Notes: generated by a model from the letters alone, not told the origin. Positions 1 to 6,488 are shown, counted from the first letter of the stretch. The stretch: DNA of 6,663 bases from Desulfovibrio sp. (GCA_009773975.1 VSMX01000127.1:1-6663), one strand, 5' to 3'. Program-made: numbers and translations.

Positions 1-6
1 ACTCCC

Positions 7-145
7 TGGTGTCGCGTCAAGCGACAATAGCCGCAATCCCGAAAGGGATTGCGCGCCGCCAAAGGCGGCGTAAGCAAGGCAAAACCGCGTTTTTTGCCTT
101 GCGTTCTGCAGGCTTTCACGACAGTAAATGCCTGACACCCCACTA
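7..145. repeat. Tandem multi-hairpin repeat, copy A (about 137 bases)
   Basis: This is the first of two tandem copies, about 88% identical by eye to copy B (17 mismatches and one 1-base indel). It folds into five consecutive hairpins. H1 is TGTCGC/GCGACA (10-15 with 21-26). H2 is CGCAATCCC/GGGATTGCG with a GAAA tetraloop (32-53). H3 is CGCCGCC-AAA-GGCGGCG (54-70). H4 is GCAAGGCAAAA/TTTTGCCTTGC (74-84 with 92-102). H5 is an imperfect stem CAGGC../..GCCTG (109-134) carrying the loop CGACAG (119-124). No ORF with a ribosome binding site is seen. The copy lies downstream of the minus-strand operon, so it may be transcribed as its 3' end, or it may be an inserted non-coding element. The left border is set by loss of similarity to copy B near position 7. 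Confidence 0.85.
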
Positions 146-283
146 GTGTCGCGTCAAGCGACAATAGTCGCAATCCCGAAAGGGATTGCGCGCCGCCAGA
201 GGCGGCGTAAGCGAAGCAAAAACCACGTTTTTTGCTTCGCGATCTTCAAGTTTTTACGACAGTAAAAACTTGACATGCCACTA
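146..283. repeat. Tandem multi-hairpin repeat, copy B (about 138 bases)
   Basis: This second tandem copy abuts copy A at the CACTAGTG palindrome (141-148). It has the same five hairpins: H1 147-163, H2 169-190 (GAAA loop), H3 191-207, H4 211-240 with a 12-bp stem, and H5 246-273 with a perfect 11-bp stem and the loop CGACAG (257-262). Its outer ends are near-inverted repeats, TGTCGCGTCAAG (147-158) against the complement of CTTGACATGCCA (269-280), matching at 9 of 12 positions. CTAG flanks it on both sides (143-146, 281-284). The right-hand CTAG contains the TAG stop codon of the minus-strand oxidoreductase gene. H5 lies 8 bases beyond that stop codon in the mRNA, so it could shield or terminate the operon transcript. 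No clean U-tract follows any stem, so a classical intrinsic terminator is not clear. Confidence 0.85.
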
Positions 284-1981
284 GACCCGCATCCTGAGCG
301 GGAATGAAAATGCTATGGCGCCCGTTGGGCAGCTGGTGCGGCAGTTGCCGCAATGCCAGCACTCGTCCCCAAATTCGACAAAAGGTTTTTCCAGCTCGCC
401 GATTATTTTCATTTCAAGCACATAGCCCGGGCAGTCATCGACGCAGGTACCGCAGCCCTTGCAATGGCCGCAATGGAAACAGCGGGCAGCCTCTGCCATG
501 GCCTGGTCGGCAGTGAAACCCAGATTGAGCTCCGCGAACGACTTTTCGCAGTCATTGAGCTTTTCCTTTTGCGGATTTGCGCGCTCATACTGGTCAATGC
601 CGTAAATTTCGGAAAGCGGCACAACGTATGGATCATGCAGGCCAGCCATTTGCGGGCGCCCCTCAAGGATGCCCTCGTCGTTGAACACAAAGACGCCCGG
701 GTCTTCCCCCGTAAGCCAGGCATGGGCTGCAAAGGCGGCGCGCCGGCCGTCGCCAATGGCCCGCGCAATCGAGGCCGGCCCGGCGGAAATGTCGCCGGCC
801 GCGAAAATTCCGGCCTGGCTTGTGGCCTGCTTTTCATCAACCTGTATCCACTTGCGCGGGGTGAGGGCAATATCGGGACATTCGGAAAGCAGAAAATCAA
901 GATCGGGCTTCATGCCCACGGCAAAGATGACCGTATCGCAGGGCAGGGTACTTTCTCCGTCGGGTTCGGGCACAAGGCTGAGCTTGCCTTTCTCGTCAAA
1001 ACTGCATTCGCGCACCCTGAAATAATCCGCGGCCGTAACCTTGCCGTTTTCCACGCGGATGCCGCTCATGGTACAGGAAGGATGAATCTGAATGCCCTCT
1101 CTCGCGGCCTGTTCGATATCCTCGGCTGGAGCGCGCATTTCGCCTTCCTTTTCCAGGCAGATGACATGGACGTTTTTCGCGCCCAGGCGCCTTGCGGTAA
1201 AGGCGCAGTCAAAACCCACGCCGCCGCCGCCCATCACGACCACGGTTTCGCCAATCTGGTGATGATTGAAGCCCATGGCCGAATCATGCAGAAATTCGCA
1301 AGCCCTGACTGCGGCATCCGCGCCCGGGATGGGCAGGGAATTTTCCCTGATCAGCCCTGTCGCAATGATCACGGCGTCATGGCGCGCCCTGATTTCGGCC
1401 AGGGAGATGTCTTCTCCAACCCTGGTATTGACCAGGGCCCTTACGCCATGCTCCAGGATTTGCCCGACTTCACGATCAACAATGTATCTGGGCAGGCGGA
1501 AATTGGGCACGCCGTAGCGCGGCAGGCCGCCAAGCACGGACCTGGCCTCATAAACGGTTGCCTCGTGCCCAAGCAGGGCAAGAAAGTACGCGGATGTAAG
1601 ACCAGCCGGGCCGCCTCCGGCAATGGCGATTTTTTTGCCTGTAGCGGGACGGTTGCAGAAACGGCCGGAACCGCAGGCAGCGAAATCGGCGCAGGCCCTT
1701 TCCAGGGCGCGCGTGTTGACGCAGCCTTCCATGTTCGACCTGTTGCAGTTATCCATGCAGAAATGCGGGCAAACGCGGCCTGTAACGCCGGGAAAGGGAT
1801 TTTTGGCGCGCAGGTAGCGCAAGGCTTCGGAAAATTCGCCCTTTTCGGCAAGCGCCTGCATTTTCTGGATGGAATTTCCGGCCGGACAGGCGTGTTCGCA
1901 GGGAGAAGTGCGGAACTGGTCCCTGAGGCGCGGACCATGGGCGACTGGTTCACTCAATTCACGGCTATATTTGGGAGGCAT
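281..1981 (-). CDS. GltD-like NAD(P)/FAD oxidoreductase with C-terminal 2x[4Fe-4S] ferredoxin domain
   Basis: This 566-residue protein belongs to the family of the glutamate synthase small subunit and related NAD(P)H:acceptor oxidoreductases. The N-terminal Fe-S region has Cys28, Cys32 (CEHACPAG), Cys71, Cys75, Cys79 and Cys87. An FAD Rossmann fold follows with GGGPAG at 122-127, then an NAD(P) Rossmann fold with GGGGVG at 251-256. ATG (207-209) and the FAD-closing AAGD motif (394-397) are also present. The C-terminus is a bacterial ferredoxin module: CKGCGTCVDDCP (507-518) and CWHCGNCRTSCP (541-552), preceded by an extra CFHC (501-504). There is no signal peptide, so it should be cytoplasmic. 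The start is supported by AAAGGAGAG about 7 bases upstream of the ATG. It lies 54 bases downstream of the flavoprotein gene on the same strand, suggesting an operon in which it feeds electrons to that protein. It is not part of a glutamate synthase locus, because no gltB is adjacent. NADH versus NADPH preference and the true acceptor are unknown. Confidence 0.9.
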   Translation of the reverse strand: MPPKYSRELSEPVAHGPRLRDQFRTSPCEHACPAGNSIQKMQALAEKGEFSEALRYLRAKNPFPGVTGRVCPHFCMDNCNRSNMEGCVNTRALERACADFAACGSGRFCNRPATGKKIAIAGGGPAGLTSAYFLALLGHEATVYEARSVLGGLPRYGVPNFRLPRYIVDREVGQILEHGVRALVNTRVGEDISLAEIRARHDAVIIATGLIRENSLPIPGADAAVRACEFLHDSAMGFNHHQIGETVVVMGGGGVGFDCAFTARRLGAKNVHVICLEKEGEMRAPAEDIEQAAREGIQIHPSCTMSGIRVENGKVTAADYFRVRECSFDEKGKLSLVPEPDGESTLPCDTVIFAVGMKPDLDFLLSECPDIALTPRKWIQVDEKQATSQAGIFAAGDISAGPASIARAIGDGRRAAFAAHAWLTGEDPGVFVFNDEGILEGRPQMAGLHDPYVVPLSEIYGIDQYERANPQKEKLNDCEKSFAELNLGFTADQAMAEAARCFHCGHCKGCGTCVDDCPGYVLEMKIIGELEKPFVEFGDECWHCGNCRTSCPTGAIAFSFPLRMRV

Positions 1982-2004
1982 TGCTCTCTCCTTTGAAATT
2001 TCCT

Positions 2005-2026
2005 GAATTATTGGTCATGACAATTC
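2005..2026. other. Intercistronic dyad between the two operon genes
   Basis: GAATT (2005-2009) can pair with AATTC (2022-2026), enclosing the palindrome GTCATGAC (2014-2021). It sits in the 54-base gap between the flavoprotein stop and the ribosome binding site of the next gene. It lacks a U-tract, so it is more likely a minor mRNA hairpin or chance than a terminator. Confidence 0.3.
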
Positions 2027-2035
2027 CAGATAGCG

Positions 2036-3715
2036 CTAATTCCATAAAGAGGCCTCTTTTCCCCAGGTGAATACCGGGCCGCTGGCCGAGCGGCTGAGCA
2101 GCAGGGGTTTGGCCATTTCGGGATTGAGATTGGGGAATTCGCGCACGCGATAAACGCAGCGTCCGGATTCCTTGCGCTCCATTGTCGCCAGAATTGCCAA
2201 TTCACAAATATTGAGAATCTCGCGGGATTCATGGCAGCGCATGAGTTCGCGCAGCGATGTCGCATAAAGCCTGGGCGTCTGGGTCTGCAGATAGCGAATT
2301 TTTTCGAGCGCCCTTTCCATGCCGGCCATGGAACGCCTGAAGCCCATGTAATAGTCCATGACATTGCGCGTGGCCTGTTCCATTTCCTGATAGCCGCAGG
2401 GCTCGTCTTCCGGCTCTTTCATGGGCGAGAAGATTTCGTCCTTCACATTTTTGGCCAGGTCTTCATCCAGCTTGCCTGTTTCCGTCATGCCCGCGGCCCT
2501 GATCGCGGCCTGGCGCCCCGCTTCGTAACCGCCGCACATGGCGCCGGAGCAATAAAGAAAGACGCTGCCGTTAAAGAGATTGGGCACGGTCGATTCAAAA
2601 TTGTCGTTGACAGCGATCGCGCCGCCGAAAATAAGCTCGCCGATTTCCACCTCAAGCAATTTGTGCTGGAAATCAGTGCCCGTACAGTCGGCCCAGTCAT
2701 TGAATGTTGCCTTGTCGCCGGGCATGAGAAAGTACTGAAGCTCATGCACGACTTCGGGATCCACATGGCGCATGTCCATATAAAACGGCGGCCCCGAACC
2801 TTCCATCTGTTCCTGGAAGGTGCCCTGGATCTGGTTGTTGCGCACGCCGTTTTCACCCATCGGATCGTACTTGAACATGAAACGTTCGCCGAGGGCGTTG
2901 ATTTCGTGCGCGCCGGAGCTGTTGATGCCGTTCATGCCCGGACAGCCGAAGCCCTTGGGCAGCATTGTCGCGCGCTGGTAGGTATCGAGTTCTGTAACTG
3001 CGGCCCCCGCCTCGTAGCCCAGAACCACGCCCGCGCTGGTGTTGTAGGGATACATCCAGACATTGAAGGCGTTGTGGGTGGAATTGTCCGTGCCCCTGGT
3101 GGCCGAACGGCCCTGGGCGGAAACCACTGTCTTGGCGCGGATAATCACATATTCGCCGCTTCTTACATCCCAGCCAAGCACGCCGCAGGCCTTGCCGCCG
3201 TCCGTCAGGATGCGCATGGCCATGATGCGGTCCAGCACATTGACGCCGGCCTGGCGCACAATTTTGGCCATGACGCGCTTTATGGTCATGCCGTTGTCGA
3301 TATGGCACCACCAGCGGCCAGGCTGGCCAAAGCCCTGGGTGCGCAAATGGCGGCCGCTCTTGTCGCGGCCAAAACTTACGCCCGCCGGCCCCAGAATATC
3401 CAGGAAATGGCGCATGTGGCTGTACCAGCCGTTGACCAGCATGTTTTTAGACCAGCCATTGAGGGGTTTGGAATAAAATTTCACAAGATCGTCGGCCGTG
3501 TCAAAGGGTTCCCCTGCCTCGTCCAGAACAGCCATGTAATGATCGTTGCCGCCGCCTATGCAGCCCGAGCTTTCCAGCTTGCCCTTGTCGATAATAAGCA
3601 CATCCTGGCCCTGCTCCTTCGCTCCAAGGGCCGCTCCGCAGCCGGAAGCGCCCGAACCGATAACCAGAACGTCAGTTTCATAACATGTGCCCAAAGAATG
3701 CTTTGCGCTTTTCAT
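2036..3715 (-). CDS. AprA-like FAD-dependent oxidoreductase (fumarate reductase/succinate dehydrogenase flavoprotein superfamily)
   Basis: This is a 559-residue soluble flavoprotein with no signal peptide. The N-terminal dinucleotide fold carries GSGASG (20-25), ending in the acidic residue Asp43 (LIIDK), followed by SSGCIGGGNDHY (49-60). By-eye comparison with remembered AprA sequences shows the same order of segments: DK-x-LE-SSG, then PGRW (132-135), VxGWDVRSGEY near 179-189, GPPFYMDMRH (308-317), and a C-terminal helical domain. That domain has the ELMRCHESREIL (490-501) and ERKESG (513-518) pattern typical of SdhA/FrdA/AprA tails. The glycine-rich segment where AprA has its APS-binding histidine (GSHSG) reads IGELIFGGA (358-366) here, so APS is unlikely to be the substrate. 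There are no haem motifs. No AprB or SdhB gene is adjacent; the downstream GltD-like protein with ferredoxin clusters is the likely electron partner. Start: ATG after AGGGTGGGG. Probable role: reduction or oxidation of an organic acid of unknown identity. Confidence 0.85.
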   Translation of the reverse strand: MKSAKHSLGTCYETDVLVIGSGASGCGAALGAKEQGQDVLIIDKGKLESSGCIGGGNDHYMAVLDEAGEPFDTADDLVKFYSKPLNGWSKNMLVNGWYSHMRHFLDILGPAGVSFGRDKSGRHLRTQGFGQPGRWWCHIDNGMTIKRVMAKIVRQAGVNVLDRIMAMRILTDGGKACGVLGWDVRSGEYVIIRAKTVVSAQGRSATRGTDNSTHNAFNVWMYPYNTSAGVVLGYEAGAAVTELDTYQRATMLPKGFGCPGMNGINSSGAHEINALGERFMFKYDPMGENGVRNNQIQGTFQEQMEGSGPPFYMDMRHVDPEVVHELQYFLMPGDKATFNDWADCTGTDFQHKLLEVEIGELIFGGAIAVNDNFESTVPNLFNGSVFLYCSGAMCGGYEAGRQAAIRAAGMTETGKLDEDLAKNVKDEIFSPMKEPEDEPCGYQEMEQATRNVMDYYMGFRRSMAGMERALEKIRYLQTQTPRLYATSLRELMRCHESREILNICELAILATMERKESGRCVYRVREFPNLNPEMAKPLLLSRSASGPVFTWGKEASLWN

Positions 3716-3771
3716 GCCCCCACCCTGATAAAAGATTTATGCGCGAACGCGCCTTGCGGATTTGTGAATAA

Positions 3772-3800
3772 AAAATCATTCATTGGGTGTTCATTGTCAA
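3772..3800 (-). promoter_or_regulatory. Candidate promoter of the flavoprotein/oxidoreductase operon
   Basis: Read on the minus strand there is a perfect -35 hexamer TTGACA (3800-3795), then a 17-base spacer, then a poor -10 GATTTT (3777-3772; 3 of 6 consensus). A strong -35 with a weak -10 beside a divergent LysR gene fits an activator-dependent promoter. The start site would be near 3765, giving a leader of about 50 bases. Confidence 0.4.
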
Positions 3801-3809
3801 ATCAATTAA
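3790..3809. promoter_or_regulatory. Candidate LysR operator dyad
   Basis: TTCATTGTCAAATCAATTAA is an inverted repeat with arms TTCATTG and CAATTAA (6 of 7 pairs) around a 6-base centre. It overlaps the -35 elements of both divergent promoters, the usual place for LysR-type binding. A second TTCATTG lies at 3779-3785, 11 bases (about one helical turn) from the one at 3790-3796, in the same orientation. Binding by the adjacent regulator is inferred. Confidence 0.45.
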
Positions 3810-3822
3810 AATCATTTACTGT
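3794..3822 (+). promoter_or_regulatory. Candidate promoter of the LysR gene
   Basis: TTGTCA (3794-3799, 5 of 6 consensus), a 17-base spacer and TACTGT (3817-3822, with the conserved T, A and final T) lead to a start near 3829 and a leader of about 25 bases. The -35 shares bases with the -35 of the opposite promoter, so a regulator bound here would affect both directions and could autoregulate. Confidence 0.4.
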
Positions 3823-3854
3823 TGCATTTCATCAAACACAGGGAGCCGACGCCC

Positions 3855-4820
3855 ATGATCGAGGAACTGAACGGCGATTTTTTGCAATGGCTGCGCGGAT
3901 TCTATTTTATCGCCAGAACAGGCAGCGTGCGCAAGGCGGCTGAGCTTATGCACCGCAATCCGTCCACGGTCAGCTACCAGCTGCGCTGCCTGGAAGAACA
4001 GCTTCAGACCGTGCTTTTTGACCGGCACAAAAAAACCTTGCGCATAACACAGGAAGGCAAGGAACTGCTTGGCTGGGCGATTTCGACATTCGAAACCCTG
4101 AAAAGCCTGCGCTCGTCTGTGGGCAATGCCCGCGGAGAACTGCAGGGCGACATTCGCATGTCGGGAACATTGCCCATAATAACCCTTGCGGTTGAAGCCA
4201 TCACCGACTTTACCAGGAAACACCCCAGGGTTTCCCTGAGCATCGAGCGTGGACTGGCCCATGAAGTTCGGCGCCAGGTAGCCGAAAGCGAGGTGGATTT
4301 CGGTCTTTTGCCGGTAACGGAGAAACAGGAAAAGGAAAAGCTGGACATAGTGCTCAAGGCAAGACCGCTCCTGCTTTTCCACTCCGACAATCCCTGGAAC
4401 ATTCCCAAAGTTCCCGATGTGGATGATTTGCGCCGTTTGCCATATGTGGACTGCTCAATGCACGAATGTCCCGACGACCTGGATACCAAGGTGGCGCTCT
4501 ATGGCGATTTCAGCCATAAAAACGCGGTGATTACGGTGAACAATTTTCATCTGGGCATGCGCTTTATCTGGCGCAAGCTTGGCGTTGCCATCATGGACGA
4601 GCTTTGCTACCAGGCGACAAATTTCGGGGCGGAATGGTCGTCAATCACGGCCGTTGCGCTCGATCATCTGCTCCCCAACCGCCTTTACGGCATCCTCACC
4701 CGCCGCAACAAACACATCAGCCCCCAGGCGGCCGCGCTTATCGGCGCCTTGCGCGATTATTTCACCAGCCTGCCGTCCGTAAATCCGGAAGATGCGTGGC
4801 AAAGGGCCAGGCAACAATAA
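3855..4820 (+). CDS. LysR-family transcriptional regulator
   Basis: This 321-residue protein has the size and layout of LysR-type regulators. An N-terminal winged helix-turn-helix (about residues 9-68) contains FYFIARTGSVRKAAELMHRN, then STVSYQLRCLEEQL and LFDR (54-57). A linker helix and a substrate-binding-protein-like effector domain (about 95-305) follow. The ATG at 3855 is chosen because AGGGAG lies about 9 bases upstream and the HTH then starts at the usual distance; an in-frame TTG at 3822 would add 11 residues and has no visible ribosome binding site. The gene diverges from the flavoprotein operon and converges on the transporter gene. It is the natural candidate regulator of the operon and perhaps of the transporter, probably responding to the imported anion. 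The ligand cannot be predicted. Confidence 0.92.
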   Translation: MIEELNGDFLQWLRGFYFIARTGSVRKAAELMHRNPSTVSYQLRCLEEQLQTVLFDRHKKTLRITQEGKELLGWAISTFETLKSLRSSVGNARGELQGDIRMSGTLPIITLAVEAITDFTRKHPRVSLSIERGLAHEVRRQVAESEVDFGLLPVTEKQEKEKLDIVLKARPLLLFHSDNPWNIPKVPDVDDLRRLPYVDCSMHECPDDLDTKVALYGDFSHKNAVITVNNFHLGMRFIWRKLGVAIMDELCYQATNFGAEWSSITAVALDHLLPNRLYGILTRRNKHISPQAAALIGALRDYFTSLPSVNPEDAWQRARQQ

Positions 4821-4848
4821 AAAAACTGTTTTCACAAGCTTCAAACAG
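4819..4848 (-). terminator. Candidate terminator of the transporter gene (minus direction)
   Basis: Read on the minus strand, CTGTTT (4848-4843) pairs with AAACAG (4831-4826) across an 11-base loop, and is followed at once by seven T residues (4825-4819). The stem is short and AT-rich, but the U-tract is clear. The T run overlaps the TAA stop of the convergent LysR gene. Confidence 0.5.
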
Positions 4849-4882
4849 AAAAGGCTGCCAGGAAAATCCAGACAGCCCTTTT
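4849..4882. terminator. Candidate bidirectional terminator between lysR-type and transporter genes
   Basis: GGCTG (4853-4857) pairs with CAGCC (4873-4877). The stem continues imperfectly inward (CC-AGGA against TCC-GA), and the outer AAAA (4849-4852) faces TTTT (4879-4882). T runs on the exit side in both directions fit termination of the LysR transcript rightward and of the transporter transcript leftward. Confidence 0.65.
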
Positions 4883-4903
4883 CATTGTTTGTGAAATTGA
4901 TGG

Positions 4904-6376
4904 CTAGAATATCATGGCGCCAACTGTCATTGTAAGCGCCGCAATCACCAGCCAGGCCATCAGGATGACCGCTGGCGCGGTTTTCCAGATTGCGGCCGCG
5001 TCCGACCATTCGTTGCCGTGCAAAAGGGCCGCGCTGGCGCTGGCCGCAGGCGTAAGAAAGGCAATGTGCACGCTCATTACAACCATTATCAGGGCAAGAC
5101 TCGGGTCGGCGCCGGATGCCTGGCAATAGCTCAAAATTATCGGCATCAGGGCTACGCCTGTGGCGCCGTTATTCATGAACTGGGTAACGACAACCGCCAC
5201 CGCGCCTATTATCAGGGCAAAGGTCAGCGGCGTGCTTGATTCGAAGACAGGCTGCATTATCTGCATCAAAAAGGCGGTGATGCCAGCATCCTTCGAGGCC
5301 ATGGCAAAACTTAGCGGCTGAACCACGGCAAGCAGCAGCACAATGCCCCAGGTAACGCCGGAATCGACCATTACCTTGAAATTGAGCAGCTTTTTGCCGT
5401 CAACCTTGATGGCCGCCATGATGGTTACCAGCAAGACCACTATGCCTGTGTTGCCAATCGAGCGCAAAAAGCGGGTTACAAAGAAATCTTTTGGCAAAAA
5501 ATTGGGCGCAAGCAGCAGAATGACCAGCAGGAAAAGGAAGACCAGAACTGTCTTCTGCACGCGGCTCAGACACAGGGCGCCTTCGGTATCCAGCTTTTCG
5601 GTTTCAAGATGCAGCAGCTTGCTCATGTCCGGCCGGAAAATATACTTGCCCAGCGCAATGAAGGCCAGCGCGCAGCCAATGCAGATAAGCAGGGCCAAAA
5701 GCATGTATTTGGCATAGTCAATATGGACGCCGCTCATATTGGCATACGCGCCCAGCACTGTTAGCGGCACCTGCTTGAAAGGTATCATGCACATGCCCAC
5801 CTGGGCGGCAAAAACTATGGCAAAGACCATCATTGTGGGGTAGCCCTCGCCTTTTTTGTAGCCGCAGGCATCGCACACGCCGTACAAAATCGACCAGCCG
5901 ATGATGGCCGCGGGAGAGGCCGAGGTCAGGCCGCCGAGAATGAAAATCGAGCCCATAAAGACAAAGGTGAAGAGCCAGGGCTTGCCACGCACAAATTTGC
6001 GGGTAATAAACCAGAGCGAGATGAATTTTGAAAGGCCGTAATAGTTGATTGTGGCGCAGAAAACAAAGATGAAGAACATCATCTGCACAATCGGATCGCC
6101 AAAGCTTTTGTTGAAGAGCTGAACCGGCTTCATGCCGCCTATCAGCATGAGGGCCAGAAGGCCGGCAAGGCTTGGCCAGACGATTTCAATGAATATCCAG
6201 CCATACAAAATGCCCAGAAAGATGCCTATAAGATTCATGCCCAGCGGCGTGAGAGGCCCGAAAGGAGCCATTTGTCCAAAGCCGAACATGATCAGAAGAC
6301 AGATACAGGTATGCACCCAGTACATTGGCGAAGAGCCGCCTGCAGGTGCGGCCTTGGCCGCTGCGTTCCCTGACAT
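4904..6376 (-). CDS. SLC13/DASS-family anion transporter (divalent anion:Na+ symporter-like)
   Basis: This is a 490-residue polytopic inner-membrane protein with roughly 11-13 hydrophobic segments by eye and a short polar Ala/Gly-rich N-terminus. Fold-repeat landmarks of the CitT/SLC13 group are present: a first hairpin loop GGLTSASPA (about 149-157) and a second, QFMNNGATG (about 399-407). In both, the classical Ser-Asn-Thr signature is altered (TSAS and MNNGAT). This group usually moves di- or tricarboxylates, sulfate or related anions with Na+, and the altered motifs make cation and substrate uncertain. The ATG at 6376 is chosen because AAGGGGG lies 6 bases upstream; an in-frame TTG at 6442 would add 22 polar residues and would lie inside the leader. 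The gene converges on the LysR gene and is transcribed separately from the flavoprotein operon. It probably supplies that operon's substrate, but this is inferred from proximity only. Confidence 0.88.
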   Translation of the reverse strand: MSGNAAAKAAPAGGSSPMYWVHTCICLLIMFGFGQMAPFGPLTPLGMNLIGIFLGILYGWIFIEIVWPSLAGLLALMLIGGMKPVQLFNKSFGDPIVQMMFFIFVFCATINYYGLSKFISLWFITRKFVRGKPWLFTFVFMGSIFILGGLTSASPAAIIGWSILYGVCDACGYKKGEGYPTMMVFAIVFAAQVGMCMIPFKQVPLTVLGAYANMSGVHIDYAKYMLLALLICIGCALAFIALGKYIFRPDMSKLLHLETEKLDTEGALCLSRVQKTVLVFLFLLVILLLAPNFLPKDFFVTRFLRSIGNTGIVVLLVTIMAAIKVDGKKLLNFKVMVDSGVTWGIVLLLAVVQPLSFAMASKDAGITAFLMQIMQPVFESSTPLTFALIIGAVAVVVTQFMNNGATGVALMPIILSYCQASGADPSLALIMVVMSVHIAFLTPAASASAALLHGNEWSDAAAIWKTAPAVILMAWLVIAALTMTVGAMIF

Positions 6377-6382
6377 GGTTTT

Positions 6383-6389
6383 CCCCCTT
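6383..6389 (-). promoter_or_regulatory. Ribosome binding site deciding the transporter start
   Basis: On the minus strand AAGGGGG (6389-6383) stands 6 bases before the ATG at 6376. This fixes the start there and not at the upstream in-frame TTG at 6442. Confidence 0.8.
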
Positions 6390-6398
6390 GGTTTGTCC

Positions 6399-6449
6399 GC
6401 GTCCAGCCCAAATTGCCCTGTTTCATTGCGGCAATGCTCCAATGGACGC
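6399..6449 (-). other. Structured leader of the transporter mRNA
   Basis: GCGTCC (6399-6404) pairs with GGACGC (6444-6449), closing a domain that contains an inner hairpin CATTG-CGG-CAATG (6424-6436). It lies between the predicted start site and the ribosome binding site. No known riboswitch class is recognised. The closing stem ends about 9 bases before the Shine-Dalgarno sequence, so it does not directly mask it. Confidence 0.4.
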
Positions 6450-6459
6450 TTGGGAAAAA

Positions 6460-6488
6460 TTTATCTAGCCAGGACGCTGTTTGGTCAA
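6460..6488 (-). promoter_or_regulatory. Candidate transporter promoter
   Basis: On the minus strand TTGACC (6488-6483, 5 of 6 consensus), a 17-base spacer and GATAAA (6465-6460, 4 of 6) form the best sigma-70-like promoter in the upstream region. The start would be near 6453, giving a leader of about 76 bases. The -35 lies inside the palindrome at 6477-6492, so a protein bound there would control this promoter. Confidence 0.5.

Noticed and set aside
1..283. CRISPR array or integron attC array as an explanation of the left-end repeat
   Set aside because: There are only two units, with no unique spacers or cassettes between them, and the whole 137-base unit is repeated, not short repeats separated by variable spacers.
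353..1996. A 547-codon open frame on the plus strand opposite the GltD-like gene
   Set aside because: Its translation shows no recognisable domain, it has no good ribosome binding site, and the opposite strand encodes a protein with clear motifs. It is an antisense shadow of a GC-rich gene.
2036..3715. True adenylylsulfate reductase alpha subunit (aprA)
   Set aside because: No aprB is adjacent, the protein is shorter than the roughly 660-residue AprA, and the substrate-binding His segment is not conserved by eye.
2231..3943. A 570-codon open frame on the plus strand opposite the flavoprotein gene, running into the LysR gene
   Set aside because: It crosses the divergent promoter and overlaps the LysR start in another frame. 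It is rich in His, Ala and Arg without motifs, which is typical of an antisense shadow.
3816..4382. A 188-codon minus-strand frame inside the LysR gene
   Set aside because: The LysR protein on the other strand has a full HTH and effector domain; this frame has no motif or start signal.
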